Counted from the first letter of the stretch, positions 25,601 through 37,350 are shown. The stretch is DNA of 64,000 bases from Baylisascaris procyonis (GCA_037389465.1 JAZARR010000172.1:2356001-2420000); one strand, 5' to 3'. Notes: generated by a model from the sequence alone, not told the origin. Numbers and translations are program-made.

Positions 25601-28600
25601 GATCGTTTATTGCCGATGAGAATCTTATCTGGTGGCCCGAATTTTTGATGAATCGTATCATTGCGCAAATTCATTATGCACCTGATACATGGAGGGATCG
25701 TGCGCATACAGGTAATTTAGTATTATAGTCTATAGAACAATAGTTGTCATGTAATTGAAAAAAAAAAAGTTTTATGTAATTGGAATATTATAGTTATTAT
25801 CAGCATGCATGATAAGCGCCAGTCGTTCTTTGAAAAATTCATCGGATTTTCATAGTTTTTTGAGGTGGTAATTGCTTGGTTTGTGGTAATTTAAGATTGG
25901 ATTGTGTAGCGATTCCTGGGTTTGTGGTCTGTTTTTTATTGGTATTTAAATGATGAAATTGAAGTTTGTTGCAATCTGAATATAGCCAGATAATTTGATG
26001 TGATGTTTTCGTGGAAGAGGATTACCTTATGACACTTTAATGCTGTTGTTTTCTTTTTTTTTTTGCAGAATTGTTCTATTATTCATCAGAAACGACGCTG
26101 TATATCTTTAAGATTGCGCAGAATAACTCATTTTGAGTGTGGTTTCATCGATAAAGGGTATGGTATGTGCTGTGCTTATGTAAATCCATGCTGAAAAAAA
26201 TGTAGAGTTAGGAATGAGGGGAGGGGAAGGGGGTAGAGGAAGAGGGGACAAGAGGGGGGGGGGGGGTTGTATTTGTTCGCCTTTCAGATTCTACTGGTTA
26301 TATTAGATGTGTGCGATAAACGAATTTTACTTTGCAGCAACTGTACGACAAGAGTTTGGGCATCTCTTTCAGCTAAAGGCACAATTCATTATTGAAGAAT
26401 TGTTGAGCCCTCTCGTCACTCCATTTGTATTAGTCTTTTGGTGAGTTTTCAGTTGTTTAGTAATTTTCATTTATAGGCCTATAGGACTTTTCAATCCCAG
26501 GATTTATAAACAATGAGATACGATAAAGTGTATAGTAGTAGCCTTCTACTGGGCTTTTAATCTGAAAGTTATTACAAGATGAATCTATTGTTTTTTTGTT
26601 CAACGTAATAAAATAACCTTCAAATAATCTCTAGCTTTACCATGTTTCGAATCTCACAGAGCTTAATTGGTTATATTCTGAGCATTAATGAGCTCATATG
26701 CTTAATCAGTTAGCAGATTATGAAGAATTTTCATAAAGAGTACTTTTCTTCCGAATCTATATTTTTTTACGGTTTTCCACATGTTCTTCAAAATTGAAAT
26801 ATTTAAATATTTTTTGAGTCGTATTTGTCGTCAAATATTTATTGCTTATTTTCGTAAATATTTCATGACACAGTAGAAATTCTTACGAATTGTATTCATC
26901 ACTATCTATAACACTTTGTTAGATATTATAGTTAGTCTTAAAAAATACGTCTTTTATGCTTTTATGGGTGTTCTTTACCGAGAGTATAAACGACAAGGAG
27001 GAAACGTTTTATCAGCAGATATTTCTGTATATGTGGTAGTTTCTACTTCAGTCTACTTGTTCTCATACTCCAATCTACTGGAGTTCATATTTTAGTCCAC
27101 ATATGCTCTGTTTAGCATATTTTGTCTTAGTGAAATAAGTTGAAGGGACAGACTTAAAGTTGTAATGGTTTTCTGTATAATAATAATCCAAAGCGATTGC
27201 AAATTTAGTTCGTACTTTAAGGATACGTCCAAAAGCAAGGGAATTTGTCAACTTCTTTCATAATTTTACCATTAATATTGATGGACTTGGTGATGTATGT
27301 TCATTCGCGCAGATGGATGTTTCACGGCATGGTGATCCCACTTGGAATCTCGACACTCGTCTTGTCGAACAACCGGGTAAATTTTTATTATTTGTTTACG
27401 ATAGCCGATTAACGCTATCCTTCCATGTACGATAGCCGATTAACGCTATCCATTATTGTAGTTGAGAAAGAAAGGGATGGGAAAGAGAAGGCGAAAAGAG
27501 TCGATGAAAAAAAACGGGAGTTTTCTGGTCGGACGACGTCCCCACCGTCCGGTTTTTGACTGAGACCGTAAGTCAGTCGAGGTATTGGAAAGGGATAAGC
27601 CTACCTATCTGCATGTTCAGTTGAAGTGATCTCATTTTATCTTTTAACTTTTTGTGCTTTCTTTAAATTTGTTTTTGATATATAACTATTATTAGTAAGT
27701 TAGGAAACGAGAGTTAGATAATTTCTTGCAGAAGCAATGGTGAGTGTACCAAGAGTTGGTGAAAAGGTGAGCGCAAATGATGGAAAAACAGAGCTATCGT
27801 TGCTTCATTTTATGGCAACAAATCCAGATTGGAAACCACCCGCTGGATCAGCACGATTCGTCAACGAATTCAAAAATCGCGTATGTTTTTGTTCTGTTAT
27901 CTAGGCTTTTCTTGATCGTCACTTTTTTATTTTGAATATTTTTTGAATGTTTTTTGAGTGATTTTTCGAATATTACAAGGAGTGAATTTTGACTTCTATA
28001 AACATATCACAATATTATAGATAGGAAGGAATTTAGCGAGTCTAAGAGAATCGAATCTGGAAGGTAACATCCTTCTCGAGAGTATTCATGCAGCATTCCC
28101 GTTGCAATGCCCTACGGCGCTTTTAACACATCGTACACGTATATATGGTGAAGGTGCATCGAGATTTGATGGACCAACTGAGTTGAACGCTAATTCACTA
28201 ATTGCTTCATTACATCAATCTGGAATACTTAATCAACAATCTTCGTTGCATACTCCAGGTGAGCGTATTCTTTGATTACCCTTAGAGAATTTTTGATAAT
28301 TATCGAAACGATATCCAAAGTAAGTGGTATTGGGATTTGATTGGATCACGTTTCAACTTGATATTCCCAACTATATCTCCCTCAGGAGAAGGTGTGGAGA
28401 GGGAAGGGGCTTGAAGGGGGTGACTGATCCATCTCGTCGATGTAGGTGCCCCTCTCATTGTGGTAAGTTGTCAAGGTAACTCGATTTTAATAACTTCGTT
28501 TGTGGGCGATGCGCCTCGGAATTCCTTCGAATCAATAAGATGCTAACAGATCCTTTTTTTTTTCGAGGCTGTGCTTTCTCTCCTCCTTAAAAACGCCCTA

Positions 28601-29223
28601 GTTAGTGAGATTTTGTGATTGGATTTTGGCCGCATATAGCTTGCAAGTGTAGCTGACAGCAATCTTACTTACGTTTGCAATGTTATATGCAAAATCATGG
28701 GTGTTTATGCCTTTAAAAAATTCTATTCTACCATTGAAGTTGTTATTTCACATGTATTTTTATTTATATTACTGTTATTTATTCCAGTAGTGCTATTTTT
28801 TATTTTTGAAAAATTTTTGATGGTTAGTACTCTATTTTATGCCCGTTTCCCATTTTTCACCAATTTTTACCTGTATAAAAAAATGACTGACATTATATTT
28901 GAGGTGTTGGGGAGGATGTAAGTGCGGATTCGGCAGCGGCAGAGATGTCCCTCACAACGATGTGTTTGAGACGTTTACATGCACAGCATGATGCATCACA
29001 AAATACAGTCAACTATGGTACATTAGGAACGGCGACAGCGGTCATTGGTGAAGACTCTACTAGTGGTCATTCGGTGTCCAATATTTGGGGGGTCCCTGCA
29101 CAAAGTGTAGTCGCACCTCATCCTAGAGGTCGTCCGGTTGACCAACAGAGTCCTATGGCAAATATAGCGGAAACAACTGACGATGGCGAAGATCGACCGC
29201 CGAATTCTTTCCAAAGTGTTTGA
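19558..29223 (+). CDS. atg-9: Autophagy protein ATG9 (lipid scramblase)
   Basis: ATG9 is the polytopic phospholipid scramblase that seeds phagophore growth. Fourteen exons: 19558-19694, 20669-20819, 21559-21759, 22381-22534, 22966-23108, 23696-23894, 24278-24440, 24999-25197, 25546-25711, 26338-26440, 27222-27376, 27732-27880, 28021-28258, 28904-29223, giving about 825 residues, the usual family length. Family landmarks in order are [10 protein letters not shown] and VYEYHQGGG (about residues 86-109), membrane helices near 113-138 and 176-194, [24 protein letters not shown], a helix near 336-360 ending [22 protein letters not shown], helices near 428-445 and 450-471, [12 protein letters not shown], and [20 protein letters not shown]. 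The Ser/Gly-rich C-terminal tail is typical and poorly conserved. The exon 1 donor is uncertain: the site at 19695 (T then GTTGGT) keeps frame, whereas the stronger-looking one at 19699 does not. A small extra exon in intron 1 is not excluded. Confidence 0.95.
19726..19819 (+). ncRNA. Long near-perfect hairpin in atg-9 intron 1 (miRNA-like)
   Basis: The arms 19726-19767 and 19778-19819 pair over 42 positions around a 10-nt loop (CCTATCGTAC). The inner 22 pairs are perfect (arms containing AAAATTCCACTCAATTG and its complement). The outer 20 positions have two mismatches and three G-U wobbles. Stem length, loop size and the presence of a lower stem suit a pri-miRNA or other Dicer substrate. A palindromic miniature transposon is the alternative, but no target-site duplication is visible. 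It starts about 30 bases after exon 1. Confidence 0.45.
21923..22050. repeat. (TA)n microsatellite, interrupted
   Basis: Two long TA runs are separated by a short TATG/TATA/CATA interruption near 21974-22000, in atg-9 intron 3. Confidence 0.95.
22583..22638. repeat. (TA)n microsatellite
   Basis: About 55 bases of pure TA repeat lie in atg-9 intron 4, starting about 50 bases after the exon 4 donor. Confidence 0.95.
24850..24895. repeat. GA-rich simple sequence
   Basis: An interrupted (GA)n tract with AGAGGGAG and GATGG variants lies in atg-9 intron 7, about 100 bases before exon 8. Confidence 0.85.
26215..26270 (+). repeat. G-run island (G-quadruplex capable)
   Basis: The plus strand carries GGGG, GGGG, GGGGG and a terminal run of more than ten G within about 55 bases, in atg-9 intron 9 about 70 bases before exon 10. 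In RNA sense this could fold as a G-quadruplex near the splice acceptor. The motif is seen; the structure is inference. Confidence 0.7.
27397..27451. repeat. Twin 24-bp direct repeats, each with an inverted repeat
   Basis: Two identical 24-bp copies, each containing GATAGC CGATTAAC GCTATC, occupy 27397-27420 and 27428-27451. GATAGC and GCTATC are reverse complements, so each copy is a 6-bp stem with an 8-base loop. They lie 20 bases after the exon 11 donor of atg-9. Confidence 0.85.
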
Positions 29224-29414
29224 ACGTTCGTCTGACATTTTAATATGTAAATATGAGTTTTTGCTTATGGGTAAATTTATCGAATGCTTGAGGCTTTATA
29301 TTAGAGGCATCCAGAATGTTTTCATAGGTTCGGATACGATTGGCTAATTTACTTTTCGGAATTATGTTTCTTTTGGCTCAGACAATTATTGTGAATGTTT
29401 CTTGGATGTGAACT

Positions 29415-29420
29415 AATAAA
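29415..29420 (+). terminator. Polyadenylation signal of atg-9
   Basis: AATAAA occurs 192 bases after the TGA at 29221-29223 and is the first exact hexamer downstream that I could find. Confidence 0.6.
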
Positions 29421-30055
29421 TGGATCTTCTTCAATCTTATCTCATATAAATTTGGAAGTTCTGATATCCGTAGCCATCAAATCCAGGAATTGGAGACCTT
29501 GAAATTACCATTCACTATTGAGGTGCTAAAAATGACAATTAAAACTTAACAACTAAAAACTGAGAGAACAAAAAAAGATTGCCCATAAATTTATAGTCTA
29601 AAAGAGTGGGGATTATGTGCTCACAAATTCGGCTCGTCGACGGTTTTTTTGTTTTTTTATTTTTTATTTTTTTTAAATTTTTTTATTTATTTTTTGTTAA
29701 TTCTACGCTGTTGTATATTTAATTATCATACTGCTTTTTAGCTTTTGTGATATAGTGTTAGAATGCTAGAAAACAATTACTGTTGTACTTTACTACTTGC
29801 ATATGTACATATTTCTCTTGCGATATGTTTATGTAAATACTCGTAACTATAGAACTGGTCAAAAATACTTTGAGCAGGAGGAGGGTGAAGAAAGCGGAGG
29901 AAGGGGCGAAGCGGAAGTGGAGAAAGCAATAGAAATTATTTCCCATTGATAAATACTTCAAAGTTTTGTGTGAAACTAGGGATAGTTCCTGCCTATCATA
30001 GGTAATGATTGCTCCTCAGCTGTAGAACTATTCATTCTCCAAGTGCGATTACTAT

Positions 30056-30107
30056 GGTCACTATTTGACAGATTATGGTCACTAGTTACGGTCACTACTG
30101 GTCACTA
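30056..30107. repeat. Four GGTCACTA motifs in 52 bp
   Basis: Exact GGTCACTA occurs at 30056-30063, 30077-30084, 30090-30097 and 30100-30107, the first two within the longer shared TATGGTCACTA. The spacing is irregular, so this is partly a decayed tandem repeat. GGTCA resembles a nuclear-receptor half-site, but nothing shows binding. Confidence 0.7.
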
Positions 30108-31754
30108 CTGAACATTATAGTCGCGAATTGATAGAAATGTCAACGAAGTCTTTTAAAGATTCCCGATTGTTTCTTTGAAAGTCTTTATTTTCAATTTGTG
30201 ATTTAAAAGCGCCTTTTGTGAATCATTTGTATTTTCGATTGTTGCTTTTAATGCTGTATGCTTTTCGATACAATTATTGATAGCTTTAAAATAAACCGAG
30301 AAAAATGAGTGGAATTTATTTTTTACATTTTTATCCATTTTCTCTTTTTTTTCATTTTGAATGATTTTTTGTTGCTCAGAAAATTGCAGCAATAAAAATT
30401 CAAAGAGGTGGTCATAGTCGTATTTCCAGTACTGCAGTCCAATTCGATGTAAGGAATTAATTTCGGTGATATTTTAGGCATAAAGGGGGTGATGGGGGTG
30501 GGAGAGGATGAAGTATTCATACTAAAAATAGTATCCTTCAATATAGCGACATTTTAAATGATATTTTAGATCATCGAATCTAAAAAAACTTCAAATGTTT
30601 TCTCCCAATTTGCGCAAATTTATATAGCTTAATTTTTTTCTCTTTTTTTTTCCTTGAATGTTTCACTGGTGGTGAAATAAATCAATGATTTTTGAGTCTT
30701 TTAAGCTATTGCAATATTTTTTCTTCAGTTTTCCTCGGATTTACAAAGTTTTTTCGCGTTGGTATAAATTAAATTGTTATAGGTTAGTATTGATTTGCTG
30801 TATTCAACTCATACGAAACTTTCATCAACAAGCAATTTAAATTTTATGCTTTAAACCGACCTCCTTCCCCTACTAGAAACCTTTTTTTTTTCTTTTTTTA
30901 AATGAGATCATCAAATCTGTTGAAAGAAAAATAGAACGATAAATCTTCGAAAGAAACTCATTGTATAAATTCTTCTGCACTAATATAGATTTTTTTTAAT
31001 TTTACGCCTCATGAATGTTTTATTATGTGATTACTGTAAAATACTTACGAATTACCGTAATCGGATTATATTTGTGATTGTATTTGTTTTGTTTTGTTTT
31101 TTTGTTTTCGTGTGTATTGTGTTGAAATTATGAAAGATTTCCACTTAATTATTAAATTAGTTTTAATTTGATTGTCAAATTTCGATAGTTTAGAGTTCTA
31201 GACTTCAATTTAGCCTGAGCGGAAATTTGTCTATATTTTTGAAATATTTTCGAGTAAAAATTTTAAAAATTTTCAAAATAAATTGAAATTATTACCTACG
31301 AAAAATGTGCATCTGTTTGATATAGTATTGAACCTAGCATCATCGTTCATCAAAAAATTTTGCTTCTATGCTGATAGTTGATTCATTTATTTGCGCTTAA
31401 AAGTAGTCGTGCTTCAAGATTCTCATCTTGTTTGGACCATATGTAGCGAAAGAGAGAGGCGTAGACAATCTCCCCTTTCTCCATCCCCACCCCCCCCCTC
31501 CATTCCCGTCTGTTTCTTGCAAGAAGGGTTGACGACACATCAGGGAATCCCACCACGGATGGAAATTCTGCCACCTAATCTCCACTGCCAACAAGATATT
31601 TACTACTTTTTACTAATCAAATTACAAAAAAAAAAAAATTAGAGCTTTTTCGATTGTCCATTCTTGTCAATGTGAAGCTATGTATACTATGAACTTGTTC
31701 TCATCCACAAAATACTCAACAATAGGCAGATATCAATTTTCATTGTGTGGTGAA

Positions 31755-31838
31755 AAATTTGCATATTGTTGTGACAAATTTGCATAACGTTATGGGAAAT
31801 TTGCATAAGATTATAAGAAGTTTACAAAGCGTTATAGA
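31755..31838. promoter_or_regulatory. 21-bp tandem repeat with octamer core
   Basis: ATTTGCAT, the reverse complement of the POU octamer, occurs exactly at 31757, 31778 and 31799. Each is preceded by AA and followed by AT or AA, at a strict 21-bp period. A fourth, decayed copy (AAGTTTACAAAG) follows. Twenty-one base pairs is two helical turns, so the three sites would face the same side of the DNA. The cores are identical while the linkers differ. Confidence 0.6.
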
Positions 31839-32229
31839 TTAATTATTTTCGAGATCATTAGCGGAAGTGTTTGTTAAAAGAGTCCCGATGTTGTTTCAAT
31901 ATAATAGTCAATCTGTGCGCCTATAAATAGTATTCCGTCGATTATAATCATAACGCAGTTATAAGGTTTCTAACGATATGCTCAATTATGATGTTTCTTT
32001 TTGTTTTATCCTCAATATTTTTTTTGCAATGATTTTAAATTTTTTGCATTTTAATCTACTTCAATTAATTGAATGAAATATTTTATTGCCAGCTGGTTAC
32101 TTTTGAAAATGATTTTCATATGGGATTTCCCAATGTGAATAATATATGAAGAATCGATTGAAAATCAACGATTATTTATTATTGGTGAGGAAATTAGTTA
32201 GACGATCGTTGAGTTGTTCGATAGAGGTG

Positions 32230-32485
32230 AGTCAATACGTAAGCAAATGAATAAACAGGTAAAAGATAATAAAAAATAAGCAAGTAGTTATGCGGAATTG
32301 AAAAAGATTAACTAATAAACAGGTAAAGGTAGTAAACAAATGAGCAGGTAATTGTCGCTTTTCAATACAAGTTAACTGAACGATTTTGAGATGTTTAATG
32401 AAAGAGAGTTTAACAGATATTAGATAAATAAATAGGTCGATAAATAGGTAACAAGTAATAAACAAATGAATAAGTAATTGTAAGA
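32230..32485. repeat. Degenerate repeat of AATAAACAGGTAA type
   Basis: Diverged copies of AATAAACAGGTAA and AACAAATGAGCAGGTAATTG-like units recur about three times over 250 bases. The repeat ends about 330 bases before the first exon of the basic gene. Confidence 0.6.
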
Positions 32486-32810
32486 ACAAAAATTTTTAGC
32501 AATTTTTTTTTCTTTTGTCTAAAGAAATTTTTTTCAATTTTAACGAAATAAGAACGAAATTTTTCAAAGAAATTTTTCAAATTTTCTTTTCTTTTTCAAT
32601 TTTTTTCTTTTTCATATAGATTTATAACGATAAACACAATAAATAAAGTGAAATTTATCAAATAACAAAAGAAATTTGCAAGCATTTTTTCACTCCAAAT
32701 ATTTAAAGGGTTGTAAATATATGCTCTATGCTTAATTTGAATTTAAAAAAAAATTAAAAATTTTTAAGAAATCAAATTTGTGTTATAATTGATAAATCTC
32801 AAAGAAAACA

Positions 32811-34548
32811 ATGAATTCATTCCGTTTCACGCATCGATCTTCAAAGATATCAAAAAGAGGTAAATCTGGAGTCAACTTATGAGTTGGGATTTGCGATTTT
32901 ACTTCACTCAACGATGATCCGATCGGTGACTATTCCATTCTATCGCAGCACTGATAGGTTTTGATAAATAAGAGGATCTGGCATTAAAAAAGACGATTTT
33001 ATTTCTAGATTTAACTTAAAAGATGACGCTTTTATCGGAATTTTACATTTCAAATGGGATAATTATTGAGTAAATCATTTGTGTATGCATGATTTGATTG
33101 ACATAAAAAGTTTTGAAAGAAGCAAACAATATATGACATCGTAGGAATTTGATAAATACTCTTGTCCGGCTAATGAAATATTGATGCGTAAGTATTCGCC
33201 ACCTTATCTAAATAACGAACGATTGATGTCCCAGTGTTTTCCACTTTTTGTATTTTCTTTTCTTTCATCTTCACGTCCCCAAATTCAATTGAGGTTTAAT
33301 TGATTGTTCTTAGCTGGGAATACGACGTTAATGGAACACGAATTGAATGGCATAAAAAGAACATTTCCAAAGAAGAAAAGTGGTGGCAAAGATGAGAGAA
33401 ACGGTTTCAAGGTGACATTTATGAAGAAAGAACGCAAAGATAGAACGAATCGAAATGCAGTCTCAACATCTGTAGACTATGCCGACGGTGCTATGTTAAC
33501 GGCTAGAAGGAAAATCAAGTATGTTTGCTGCTTCTTTTAACCGATAGGTTGTATTCGGTTTGTTAAATGAAACGTTGGGAGGTCAGTGAAAAAGGATTGG
33601 GGAGGGGGGAAGGGACGAGGTGAGGTTGGCGGGGCAGAATATATAATTCTTAACAAAGCGTGAAACTGGTATATGCTGATAGGTTTCGCTTCAAGTCTAA
33701 CGCTTCTTACATCACCAGCGAGGAGAGGTTAGGGGAATGCAGAGTGGATCCCCACTCACAACCTTCCCCCCCTCCCCCTACTTGAAGGGGTTTGTAAAAA
33801 TTGCTTTAAAAAAGGGAAATTACCTATTGCAGTGGGGCGATACCAGAAATAGCTAAAAATTAGAAGTTTACTTTCTTCTTGAATGAGCATTCTTTTCGAA
33901 TGATTCCGTCCTTCTTAAACACCAGGAAAAGCAGGAATGGGGCTTCTATTCAAGTTGGTGTGGTAGTTCCTATTTTTTAAAATTTATGAACATAGGCATC
34001 ATTTTTATGAAAATAATGAGTTGGTCATTTGTAAGTCGCGTTGAACCAAAAAATGAGAGCCAATAGAGTTTAACAAAAAAAAAACCATCGTGGAAAATCT
34101 TTGCCAAATTTTCGAAAATATTTCATTGACCATTACTGTTTGAAAATTTTTGTAGTGCTCTTTTTCTGAATTAATAAAAAGTTAGGGCATGCCAGAATAA
34201 TTAGCACAATATGCGCTTTTTGCATTCTCTTCTTTTTTGACCGGCCGGTTTCATAAGTTTTTCACAAATTGTAGTATATATATATATATATAATAATTTG
34301 AAACTGAGCCTATGTAAGCGATCATGTCAGCGCTTTCTTTTTTCAGGAAGGGATCGAAAGCTAGAAGGAGGTCACGTGCAGCAAAATTTGCGGCCAAAAT
34401 AGAAATGAAGAAAAAAGCTGCAGCCGAAGCAGCGAAGCACAATGACATCGAGCAAGGTCAAGAAGTTTGCGATGAAGTGGTAGAACTAGAAGCTGGAGAA
34501 GTTGGCGAAAGCTCAAGCATTCCATTTGTTAACTCTACGAGGTGGTGA
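32811..34548 (+). CDS. Small Lys/Arg-rich protein, unrecognised
   Basis: Three exons fit in phase: 32811-32859, 33314-33518 and 34347-34548, giving 151 residues. Exon 1 begins MNSFRFTHRSSKISKR and ends in a GAG/GTAAAT donor. The middle exon has PKKKSGGKDER, TFMKKERKDR and ends RRKIK. The last exon starts KGSKARRRSRAAKFAAKIEMKKKAAAEAA (shown in two parts: KGSKARRRSRAAKF, then AAKIEMKKKAAAEAA), which looks like a helical basic coiled segment, followed by an acidic tail. No family was recognised. The composition fits a nucleolar or RNA-binding protein, and the next gene (RRP36) is nucleolar. Instead of stopping at 34548, a donor at 34542 (AG/GTGGTG) could join RRP36 in frame. An alternative start is the ATG at 33331. 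Confidence 0.65.
34275..34292. repeat. Short (TA)n tract
   Basis: Nine TA units lie in intron 2 of the basic gene, about 55 bases before its last exon. Confidence 0.9.
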
Positions 34549-35323
34549 TTTTTTTCCCCGTTTATGGCTTATCTTATCGTATTAAGACGATAACGTTGAT
34601 GGTAGTGTTTGTTTGATGTGTGAGTTAGAGATTAAAGGTCATATCACAGTAATCTGATGTAACAATATATGGCAGGTGTTGCGTTAATTCAATTGCAAGG
34701 TATGCAACGATGTTTGTATAATCAGTATAAATGCAATAGCTTTTCTAATGATTGTTAATGAGCTTCACAATGATTGCATATTCTGTGGGTAAATTTTGGT
34801 CGGATTTGAATGTTAAAAAATGAAAAATGTATTGCCATTCTATCCGAGATTTTAAATTTGGACAGAAGAGGATCCTCAGTAGTCGATTACAAGAATTCAG
34901 CAAGTTTTTTATTCTCTCTTGTTAGTCATTTTCTTTCTGTGCTAATAGAAAAATCGCTTATTTTATGTTATTTAAATAAGAGAAATGTGGGAAAAATGCT
35001 TTAAAATTGGAGATGCATATATACCACTGAATCATCTATATATAACAGGAGAGGGGAGGTTTTTTGGCATAGCTTCTTTATTGCCGCGCTGTGGTACTTG
35101 GTAAGATGTAGATTTTAAAGAAAAAAGAAAGTGCTATCCATTTCTATGATGAAAAATAAACGATTTCCTTTCATATGTCTTATGGGGAATTCCCTTCATA
35201 TGTCTTTTATTTAGGCTTGCATTTTATTGCTTTTAGTTTGGAATCAATTGCTTAATTTTATATATAAGATAAATATTGCTTATTAATTTTAATACTAAAT
35301 GGGAATATTTAATGAAAATTCAG
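34549..35323. other. Spacer between basic gene and RRP36 (possible operon spacer)
   Basis: About 775 bases without a convincing exon. An AATAAA at 35155-35160 is followed 163 bases later by the acceptor AAAATTCAG at 35315-35323, one base before the RRP36 ATG. That order (polyadenylation signal, short gap, trans-splice site) is the nematode operon layout, although the resulting 3' untranslated region of over 600 bases would be long. The other reading is that this is an intron. Confidence 0.5.
35155..35160 (+). terminator. Candidate polyadenylation signal of basic gene
   Basis: AATAAA lies between the basic gene and RRP36, 163 bases before the RRP36 acceptor. It supports two transcripts rather than one fused mRNA, but the motif is common in AT-rich DNA. 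Confidence 0.35.
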
Positions 35324-35324
35324 T

Positions 35325-37350
35325 ATGGACAACAATTCGATTGATGGAGAGGAGAGTGAAGAAAATATAATGGACAATGAAGAGATGGAAAAAGATGACG
35401 AAATAGGTGAAACGAATTCAGAAAGTGAAGTAATTGATGATAGAGAGTCTTTTCGAACAGGTTAGATTTTGCTCTTCGTATCACGCCACCCCCTTTTGCT
35501 CCCTTTGCTCCCCCCTCCCCCCCCACACCCCGGCTCCCCCGACTCCCTCCGACCTTCTTACTCCTCCCCAGTCGCAACTGATTTTGTATAAACTCATTTT
35601 AGATGATTTTGAGATCGTTTCGTTGAAATTTTCGCAACTCTTCCATACGTTTATCAAAACTTTTCCATTCTTTCATATAATTTAGGGACTTCAGATTAGA
35701 GAAATTATCTTATAAATTTCAAGGAAATTCGGTATAAAAGTTTTTCTATTGATTTCTAGAGTTTTGGGGAATATTGCTATCAACTTTCAGGTTAATTTTT
35801 ATAAAGTCGTTAGTTTTTAAAGATGTTGACTAAGAATGCGACATATTCCTCCCTCCCCCCCCCCCACCCTGCCTTCCTTCGTCTCTCTTTCTCTTCTCCT
35901 TCACCCGCTTCGTCGTTTCTTCCCACTGTAAATCGTTTTGCCGTTGCTGGCGCCACTATCAGGTGCATAATGCTCGACTGAATGAAGTGTTTTGCTTTCT
36001 CTCGGTCTTATTAGTTTAGGGTTGATGCTAGGGCTCCGACTATACGGTGGAGGCTCCTTAGGTTCATTTGTTTTCTCTTCAATTTCGATGTTTTCAAGCT
36101 CTAATCTAGAAAGTAGTGTTTTTCATTTGCATTCTTAGAATACTATTAAAAAAGCTCTAAAGTTACAAGTTTTTAACTCTTTTATTTTCTTTTCTAGAAA
36201 TTGCGAATATGCCGATGGCCAAAGTGAAGCAATTGAAAGAGAGGATTGGAATAAAATTATTTAACAAAGCATTTTTTGGCAAAACAACGGAAGATGCTAG
36301 TGCGAAAAAACCGGTCGTTGCGAATACGAAACGATGTTTTGTAGTAAGTTTTATTTTATTGTTAGTTAAATATAATGAAAATATTTTATGATTTTATAGA
36401 GCTAACAATACAGTTTTAACTTTATAGATAATGCTTCAACATTTTTTAAAACTCTACTCTATTTTTGATATATTTTATATTTTCGTTATTTGCATGTATT
36501 TTGACGTATATTGCAGTCCAGTTGCATACTGTAACATATACTATGAGTATAAGTGTAAATATACTGTAACAATATAAATATACTGTAACATTCCAACATA
36601 TAAATTTAAGATTTCGAAAGGTGTTCTATTTTTATCTTGAATACTTCATTGACCATCGAAAAATTATGTGTTTATCATATTGCAGACGCGGTTTCTACTA
36701 TAAGATATATTTCATCGTAGGCAGATACAAGCGGAGTTGTATTAACTGTTAGTTGCAACTTTAAAATTAGCGATCGATTTTTAATATTGAAAGTTTTTTT
36801 TTAATTAATGTAATTATTTTTTTTCATTCTGGAATTTATAGCGTGATAATCCAAAGAGACCACGGGAAATCTCTTCGAAGCGTCCTGTATCAAAATTTCG
36901 AAACGTATATGCAAATGAGAGAATCGAGAGAACAAGGTTTTGTTAATGTTTTAGTTTCTTCACGTAATTCTTTTTTTTGCTTCTCCTTTTCACGCAATAT
37001 TTCATATTATTGTCTCTTTTTTTATAAATTTCCATTATTTATTCCTTTTTTTAAACATTTTTTCTCGTAATTATTTGTTATTTTATGTTGGCTTTAATAA
37101 CGATGATAGGGTATTCGTTATTGATTTTTTTTTTTTTTGAAATATGATGCAATTTTTTTTATTGAATAGCAGCAGGCTATGCGTATAATTTGAAGATGAT
37201 TTTTGAGTAAGTTTTTTGCAGCTTTCTATTCTATATCTTATTAGTATAACTGAAAGTAATTTTTTATTGATACGTACTTTTTCAAATCATAAAACTGTGG
37301 CTTATTTGGTGTGATTACTAACAGTCATAATAACTACCAGAATTTCGTTG

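Larger units (their letters stand above)
29224..32810. other. Intergenic region between atg-9 and the unnamed basic gene
   Basis: About 3.6 kb without a recognised exon. It holds the atg-9 polyadenylation signal, four GGTCACTA motifs (30056-30107), a C-rich patch (about 31470-31505), the 21-bp octamer repeat (31755-31838) and a degenerate AAACAGGTAA-type repeat (32230-32480). ORFs seen here read through repeats or lack splice sites. Confidence 0.6.

Noticed and set aside
26069..26140. Good acceptor (TTTTTTGCAG) in atg-9 intron 9
   Set aside because: The following sequence does not continue ATG9 homology, and the direct 25711-26338 junction gives an uninterrupted match.
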